DNA of 18,146 nucleotides from JBDTVS01 sp040007095 (GTDB taxonomy: Bacteria > Acidobacteriota > Vicinamibacteria > Vicinamibacterales > CAVVIG01): NCBI GenBank assembly GCA_040007095.1, contig JBDTVS010000096.1, positions 1 to 18,146 of the forward strand, written 5' to 3'. Positions 14,319-18,146 of the stretch are shown piece after piece. Below the pieces are notes generated by a model, which saw only the letters and a program-made list of their open reading frames with translations, searched no databases and was not told the origin of the DNA. The position numbers and the translations under genes were made by a program. Within the stretch, counting starts at the first letter, position 1. Every line of letters starts with the position of its first letter.

Positions 14319-14385
14319 CTGAGCTGTGAAGTCTGCACTGCGAAACGTGAACGTCGGACTTCACGGTTTACAGCTCACAGCTCAG
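14319..14385. terminator. Bidirectional hairpin of short repeats between convergent genes
   Basis: CTGAGCTGTGA (14319-14329) pairs perfectly with TCACAGCTCAG (14375-14385), and the overlapping inner arm GTGAAGTC (14326-14333) with GACTTCAC (14357-14364). The region is built from short direct repeats (GTGAAGTCTG at 14312-14321 and 14326-14335; CGTGAAC twice). It separates the convergent glnB and MFS genes, and the right arm supplies the last codons of the MFS gene. A joint terminator for both strands is likely. Confidence 0.6.
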
Positions 14386-15565
14386 CCTTCAACGCCATCT
14401 TGACGGTCGCAAGCAGAGGCAGCAGCGCGCCGACCGCACACACCCCCGCCCACCCCCAGTGCTGCCACGCAAAGGCTCCCAATGCCGACCCGGCGGCGCC
14501 GCCAAGAAAGAACGTCACCATGTAGACCGTGGTGACTCGATTGCGCGCGTCGGGTGAAAGGCCGTGCACGCGGAAGAGATTCGTGACATGGCCGGCCTGT
14601 ACGGCGGCGTCGAGAACAATCACGCCCACGAGGAGTCCGGCGATCGTGTGACCGAAGAGCGCGGACACCCCGAACGCGAACGCGGTCGTCAGCAGCGCGA
14701 TTTGGACGTTCGCCCGCGGGGCCAACCGGTCCGCCAGGCGACCCGCAATTGGTGCCGCGCCGGCGCCGGCGACGCCGATCAGGCTGAAAAGACCGGCCAC
14801 CCGACTGCCATAGTGCAGCGGCGGGGTCTCCAGACGGAACGCCAGCATTGACCAGAACGCACTGAACGACCCGAACAGCATCGCACCGGCGAACGCCGAC
14901 TCGCGGAGCACCGGTTCGGTGCGAGTGAAGTGCCAGAGCGAACCGATCAACCGGCGGTACGGCAGTCGGCTGGCGCCGACGCTTCTCGGCAATACCGCCG
15001 CCATGACGGCCGCGAGCGCCAGGGTCACGCCGCTCGCGAGACGGAACATCACCCGCCAACCCGCCGCCGCGCCGATGTAGCCGCTGGCTGTTCGAGAGAC
15101 GAGAATGCCCACGAGCAGACCACTCATCACCACGCCGAGAGCCCGGCCTCGGCTTTCCACTCTGGAGAGATGCGCGGCAAACGGCACGAACATCTGGGGC
15201 GTGACGGAGAAGGCACCCACGAAGAACATCGCGACGGCGAGCCAGGGCAGCGATCCAGCGCTCGCCGCAACCGCGAGGCTGATCGACGCGCCCACCAGCA
15301 TGGCGACAATCAATCGTCGGCGTTCGTCGATGTCTCCGAGGGGCACGAAGAACAGCACGCCGGTGGCAAAGCCGAGCTGGGCCAGCGTGAAGACGAGGCC
15401 CATCGCCGAGGCGGACACCGAGAAGGTTCTGCCGATTTCGGCCAGCAGCGGCTGAATGTAGTACAGGTTGGCGACGGCGATACCCGAACCGATCGCCATC
15501 ACCGCGAGGAGGCCGGGACCGATACCCGCGCCGGCGTCAGAAGTGCTGAACTCGGCGGCGGGCAT
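14375..15565 (-). CDS. MFS transporter, drug/sugar-efflux-like
   Basis: A 396-residue protein with about twelve membrane helices. IAVANLYYIQPLLAEIGRTF (29-48) and the loop-2 motif PLGDIDERRRLI mark the major facilitator superfamily; the YIQPLL start resembles YgaY/NepI-type exporters. The substrate cannot be told. The ATG at 15565 has no good ribosome site; the gene starts 15 bases after the bacilliredoxin stop, so it is probably translated from the same message. Its last residues (KAEL) are encoded by one arm of the inverted repeat at 14319-14385. Confidence 0.88.
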   Translation of the reverse strand: MPAAEFSTSDAGAGIGPGLLAVMAIGSGIAVANLYYIQPLLAEIGRTFSVSASAMGLVFTLAQLGFATGVLFFVPLGDIDERRRLIVAMLVGASISLAVAASAGSLPWLAVAMFFVGAFSVTPQMFVPFAAHLSRVESRGRALGVVMSGLLVGILVSRTASGYIGAAAGWRVMFRLASGVTLALAAVMAAVLPRSVGASRLPYRRLIGSLWHFTRTEPVLRESAFAGAMLFGSFSAFWSMLAFRLETPPLHYGSRVAGLFSLIGVAGAGAAPIAGRLADRLAPRANVQIALLTTAFAFGVSALFGHTIAGLLVGVIVLDAAVQAGHVTNLFRVHGLSPDARNRVTTVYMVTFFLGGAAGSALGAFAWQHWGWAGVCAVGALLPLLATVKMALKAEL

Positions 15566-15580
15566 TCGCCGGACGCCGGC

Positions 15581-16015
15581 TTACGCCTGCACCTCGGTGC
15601 GGCATTCGCGATCGAACGCCGTCGTCAGCACATCCGCGATCTGCTCGGCCGTGCGGTTCTCGATGTCCCGGCGCTCGAGCATGAATACGAGCTTGCCATC
15701 GCGCAGCAGCCCGACCGAGGGCGACGAAGGCGCGTAGCCGGTGAAGTACCCGCGCGCGCGGTCGGTGGCTTCGATATCGGCGCCCGCGAACACTGTCGCG
15801 ATCCGGTCGGGCTTGGCCGTATGGCGAAGCGCCATCGCGATCCCAGGCCGCGCCTTGCCGGCCGCGCACCCGCACACGGAATTCACCACCATCATCAGCA
15901 CGCCGGGCGTCGTCTTCACCGCGGTGTCCACGTCTTCGGCCGTGCGCAACTCGTCGACCCCGAGCCGGGTCAGCTCTAGACGCATCGGTTCCACGAAAAA
16001 TTCTGGATAAGGCAT
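15581..16015 (-). CDS. BrxA/BrxB-family bacilliredoxin
   Basis: A 144-residue protein, the usual family length. It starts MPYPEFFVEPMRLELTRLGV and carries the redox motif Cys48-Gly-Cys50 in VVNSVCGCAAG, the signature of the former DUF1094 (YphP/YqiW) family. In Firmicutes these proteins remove bacillithiol from oxidised protein thiols; in Acidobacteria the thiol partner is presumably also bacillithiol-like. The ATG at 16015 was chosen by homology, as the frame stays open for a further 68 non-family residues. No ribosome site is visible. It shares an operon with the MFS gene, 15 bases downstream. Confidence 0.88.
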   Translation of the reverse strand: MPYPEFFVEPMRLELTRLGVDELRTAEDVDTAVKTTPGVLMMVVNSVCGCAAGKARPGIAMALRHTAKPDRIATVFAGADIEATDRARGYFTGYAPSSPSVGLLRDGKLVFMLERRDIENRTAEQIADVLTTAFDRECRTEVQA

Positions 16016-16676
16016 GGGGAGAAGTATGGCTGATCTGCCCCGATTTACACCACCCCCGATGCAGGCGGGAAGCCAGCGCTGGACGCCGTCACGGGAGTGG
16101 TGATCTGGTTTTTGCGGCCGGCGGTTCAATGAATGCCAGGCCTGACCTGACACTTCTTCGAAAATCCTGAGCATCGCTCGATACAAACGGTCGGCCCTCG
16201 TCGCGCGTGCCTTCCGCATCGAGAATGGGTGCCAGCACCGCCGTGGCCGCGGTCACGTCCGGATGGTTCATCCCCTCGGCTCTGCTCTGCCGCGATTTCC
16301 GCGGCGGCTCCGGCAAAGAGCGGCGGGCAGATCATCCGCATGGGTCCGCAACGTGATCCGTGGGGCGATCGCCGCCCTCGCCTGCACGCTGCTGTTGCCC
16401 GCAGCGGCGCAGACGCTGGAGCAGCAGGTCGTCAACGACGCCGCCACCAGCGAGACGCCGCAGGAAGGCGCTTCTCCGGGTCACGTGAACAGAGGCGCAG
16501 CTCCGCGAGCTGCGCCGGACTCGGCCCCCACACGCGGTTTCCCTCCTGTCGCGCGAGACGCGGCGCTCGCAACGTTCGCTGCCGCGCCCTGCTTTCAGGC
16601 CGTCTCGAGAGACCGCGAATTTCCGAGGGGTCTTCGCACTGAACTACGCTCCAACCTCGGACATGCCAACGTCAGA
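16016..16676. other. Eroded intergenic stretch
   Basis: No intact gene can be defended. On the minus strand, short open pieces between about 16090 and 16340 switch frame (for example a piece with HPDVTAATAVLAPILDAEG) and may be decayed coding sequence. On the plus strand a signal-peptide-like stretch starts near 16353 (separate entry). The promoter of the bacilliredoxin gene should lie near 16020-16100 but none stands out. Confidence 0.45.
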
Positions 16677-16727
16677 TCAGAAATCGAGCGACGCGCCGAT
16701 CTTGATCACACGAGCCGCCAGAACTGA
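16353..16727 (+). CDS. Doubtful small secreted protein or gene remnant
   Basis: From GTG 16353 the frame reads MIRGAIAALACTLLLPAAAQ, a good signal peptide with an Ala-Ala-Ala-Gln cleavage region, followed by TLEQQVVNDAATSETPQE with GC-rich third positions. After about 38 codons the coding character fades, and the frame runs on into the opposite-strand receptor remnant. Either a short secreted protein or the 5' end of a gene whose remainder was lost. No ribosome site supports the start. Confidence 0.2.
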   Translation: MIRGAIAALACTLLLPAAAQTLEQQVVNDAATSETPQEGASPGHVNRGAAPRAAPDSAPTRGFPPVARDAALATFAAAPCFQAVSRDREFPRGLRTELRSNLGHANVRSEIERRADLDHTSRQN

Positions 16728-17415
16728 GGTCGGATTCAGCCATGTCGTTGCCGTGGGGCTGTATGTCTGGTTGTAGGTCAACACCGGGTTGGCGTTGAGG
16801 GCGTTGTACAGATCGAGCGAGATCTTCGTGCGCGTTCTCCCGAACTTCAGGATCTTCGAGATCCGGAGATCGAGCTCGTTCACGCGGTCACCATAGAGCG
16901 TGCCGGGCGTCACAAGGTTGACCGCCACGTTGGCGACGCCGCCCGAGGGCGCGCGGCCGAGCGACTGCGCGATCGTTGCGGCGGGGATGTTGTAGTTGGC
17001 GGAGCTGCGAGCCCGGCTTGCTCTGGTACGTCGCCGAGACTTCCACGGCGACCCTTGGCACAAGATACGAGCCCAGCCCCCTGAACTCCGTCTTGAAGCC
17101 TGATGCCAGGTGGCAGTACTGGCCAGGGGCCATGCCCGATTGACCGGAGCCAAGCGCGGAGAAGCCCGGCACCGAGACGCCCACCGCGACCGCCTGCGAT
17201 GCAGACAACGCATCCGGCACGCTGTTCGCCACCGCGCACAGGTCCTGTACGGTCTGGCCGGTGCTCGTGCCGCCCTGGAACATGATGCCGTTCCTCATCC
17301 GCGCCGCCAGCGTCACGTCGAATCCGCTCCAGTACTGGTACTGATCGCCGTAATTGGAGGCGGGCTGCACCTGGTAGTTTACCCAAGGTACATATAGCTG
17401 TCCGCTGCACAGCAA
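16677..17415 (-). pseudogene. C-terminal remnant of an Oar-like TonB-dependent receptor, frameshifted
   Basis: The minus strand encodes the last third of a barrel typical of acidobacterial TonB-dependent receptors. One frame carries ASNYGDQYQYWSGFDVTLAA, MFQGGTSTGQTVQDLC, GQYCHLASGFKTEFRGLGSY and VPRVAVEVSATYQSKPGSQL. Homology then jumps to another frame at about 17001-17003: ANYNIPAATIAQSLGR, VNLVTPGTLYGDRVNELDLR, RTKISLDLYNALNANPVLTY and the end VIKIGASLDF with its terminal Phe. A loss of two bases (CTCGCCGCC to CTCCGCC) would explain the shift, since GPQLAANY-like sequence is usual there. The plug, signal peptide and most of the barrel are missing; sequence beyond about 17415 is not recognisable in any single frame. 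It cannot make a working receptor. Confidence 0.8.
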
Positions 17416-17650
17416 GAGTCGGGTCCGGCGGGATCGACGGATCTTTGAAGATCCGACAACCGTGCTGGCGAGCCAGGCCGACCCACGGTGATAGACGGCC
17501 GTCTTGACGATGCGATGCGGGAATGCGGAGCGCTTCGCCCGCGAGGGACCTTGTCCATGGCTGCCACGCCGGGGTCAGAGCGAGGGCACGTGTCACGGCT
17601 GCTCCGCTCGCGGGGATATACTGTGCCCCCCGCCCGTGACTGAGGTGCCG

Positions 17651-18073
17651 ATGTCCAATAGAAACAAGGCTCGTGTCAGTGAATTCATTGAACGTGTTCT
17701 CACCGGAGGCGACATCGACGCGACCGGCGAATACTTCGAGCGCGACATGGTCGAGGAGATGCCCTTCCCTGGACAGGGTCCGGGACTGGAGGGGCTCAAG
17801 GAGACGTTGATCCGCATTCGATCCGGCTTTCCGGATTCGAACTGGACTGTCGATGAGCAGATTGCGGAAGGCGACAAGGTGCTGAGCCGATTCGTCTGGT
17901 CCGGCACGCACCAGGGCGAGTTCCTCGGCATTCCGGCGACGCACCGTCCGATCCGCGTTTGGGGCATGGTGATCGACCGATTCGCTGGAGAGAAGATCGT
18001 CTCGACTCGAATCTTGATGGACATGTTCGGGATGATGATGCAGCTGGGCGTGATTCCGCCTCCCAGCCAGTAG
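17651..18073 (+). CDS. SnoaL-like / ester-cyclase-family protein (NTF2 fold)
   Basis: A 140-residue protein with a SnoaL-like fold: an N-terminal helix (NKARVSEFIERVLTGGDID), a P-G-x-G-P-G-L-E-G-L-K segment (40-50) and the signature GTHQGEFLGIPATHRPIRVWGM (split over 85-106), followed by the last strand (IVSTRILMDMFGMMMQLG). Family members include polyketide cyclases and many small proteins of unknown substrate. GAGGTG, 5 bases before the ATG at 17651, fixes the start; an upstream frame to 17504 is ignored. No partner gene is adjacent, and the gene ends in a terminator, so it is probably transcribed alone. Confidence 0.85.
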   Translation: MSNRNKARVSEFIERVLTGGDIDATGEYFERDMVEEMPFPGQGPGLEGLKETLIRIRSGFPDSNWTVDEQIAEGDKVLSRFVWSGTHQGEFLGIPATHRPIRVWGMVIDRFAGEKIVSTRILMDMFGMMMQLGVIPPPSQ

Positions 18074-18094
18074 TCCGAAACTGAGATTAGGCTG

Positions 18095-18113
18095 AAGTTC
18101 CGCGGGACTTTTT
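18095..18113 (+). terminator. Rho-independent terminator of the SnoaL-like gene
   Basis: AAGTTC and GGACTT form a 6-bp stem (one G-T pair) around a CGCG loop, directly followed by TTT (TTTTT counting the stem end). It begins 21 bases after the stop codon. It is the only hairpin in the window with a proper T run. Confidence 0.65.
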
Positions 18114-18146
18114 GTCACTTCCGATAGTTTTTCGGCCAGAATCCTG

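Noticed and set aside
16910..18118. A 402-codon minus-strand frame opposite the SnoaL-like gene
   Set aside because: No domain; it overlaps the receptor remnant in the wrong frame and the real plus-strand gene.

Overview
The window is GC-rich and reads as Gram-negative chromosome. A member of Acidobacteriota, possibly the Vicinamibacteria group, is the best guess. This rests on the remnant of an Oar-like TonB-dependent receptor, signal peptides and barrel proteins ending in Phe, and general gene style; no rRNA or other taxonomic marker is present.

Layout. 51-2793 (minus): a histone H1-like Lys/Ala-rich protein, a secreted M64-family metallopeptidase and an Rsm22-like methyltransferase. 2928-4508 (plus): a NifA-like sigma-54 activator (GAF, AAA+, Fis-type HTH). 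4509-4985: noncoding. 4986-9261 (minus): an outer-membrane barrel protein, a ribbon-helix-helix protein, a P-II protein, an unlisted 47-residue membrane protein, a TPR protein with a C-terminal anchor, an Amt ammonium channel and a 60-residue membrane protein. 9868-11178 (plus): a CPA2 cation/proton antiporter. 11447-14294 (plus): glnD, interrupted by one in-frame TAG, overlapping a second P-II gene. 14375-16015 (minus): an MFS exporter and a CGC-type bacilliredoxin. 16016-17650: eroded sequence with a frameshifted, 5'-truncated TonB-receptor remnant. 17651-18073 (plus): a SnoaL-like protein with a terminator.

Theme. The centre of the window is a nitrogen-control island. It holds an Amt channel, two nearly identical P-II proteins with the uridylylation Tyr51, the enzyme GlnD that would modify them, and a sigma-54 activator. 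Upstream of the Amt cluster is a good -24/-12 element (9378-9393, minus) preceded, at typical enhancer distance, by four (A/G)CGATA half-sites (9487-9537). The 9-mer ACGATAACG from this array recurs in front of the activator gene. A second -24/-12 element (5870-5885) precedes the outer-membrane protein. The inference is that the activator drives both the Amt cluster and the outer-membrane protein.

The most notable points are the amber codon in the HD domain of glnD and the packing of Amt and P-II with three small, apparently undescribed membrane or TPR proteins. No nitrogenase genes, tRNA, rRNA, CRISPR array or intact insertion sequence was seen.
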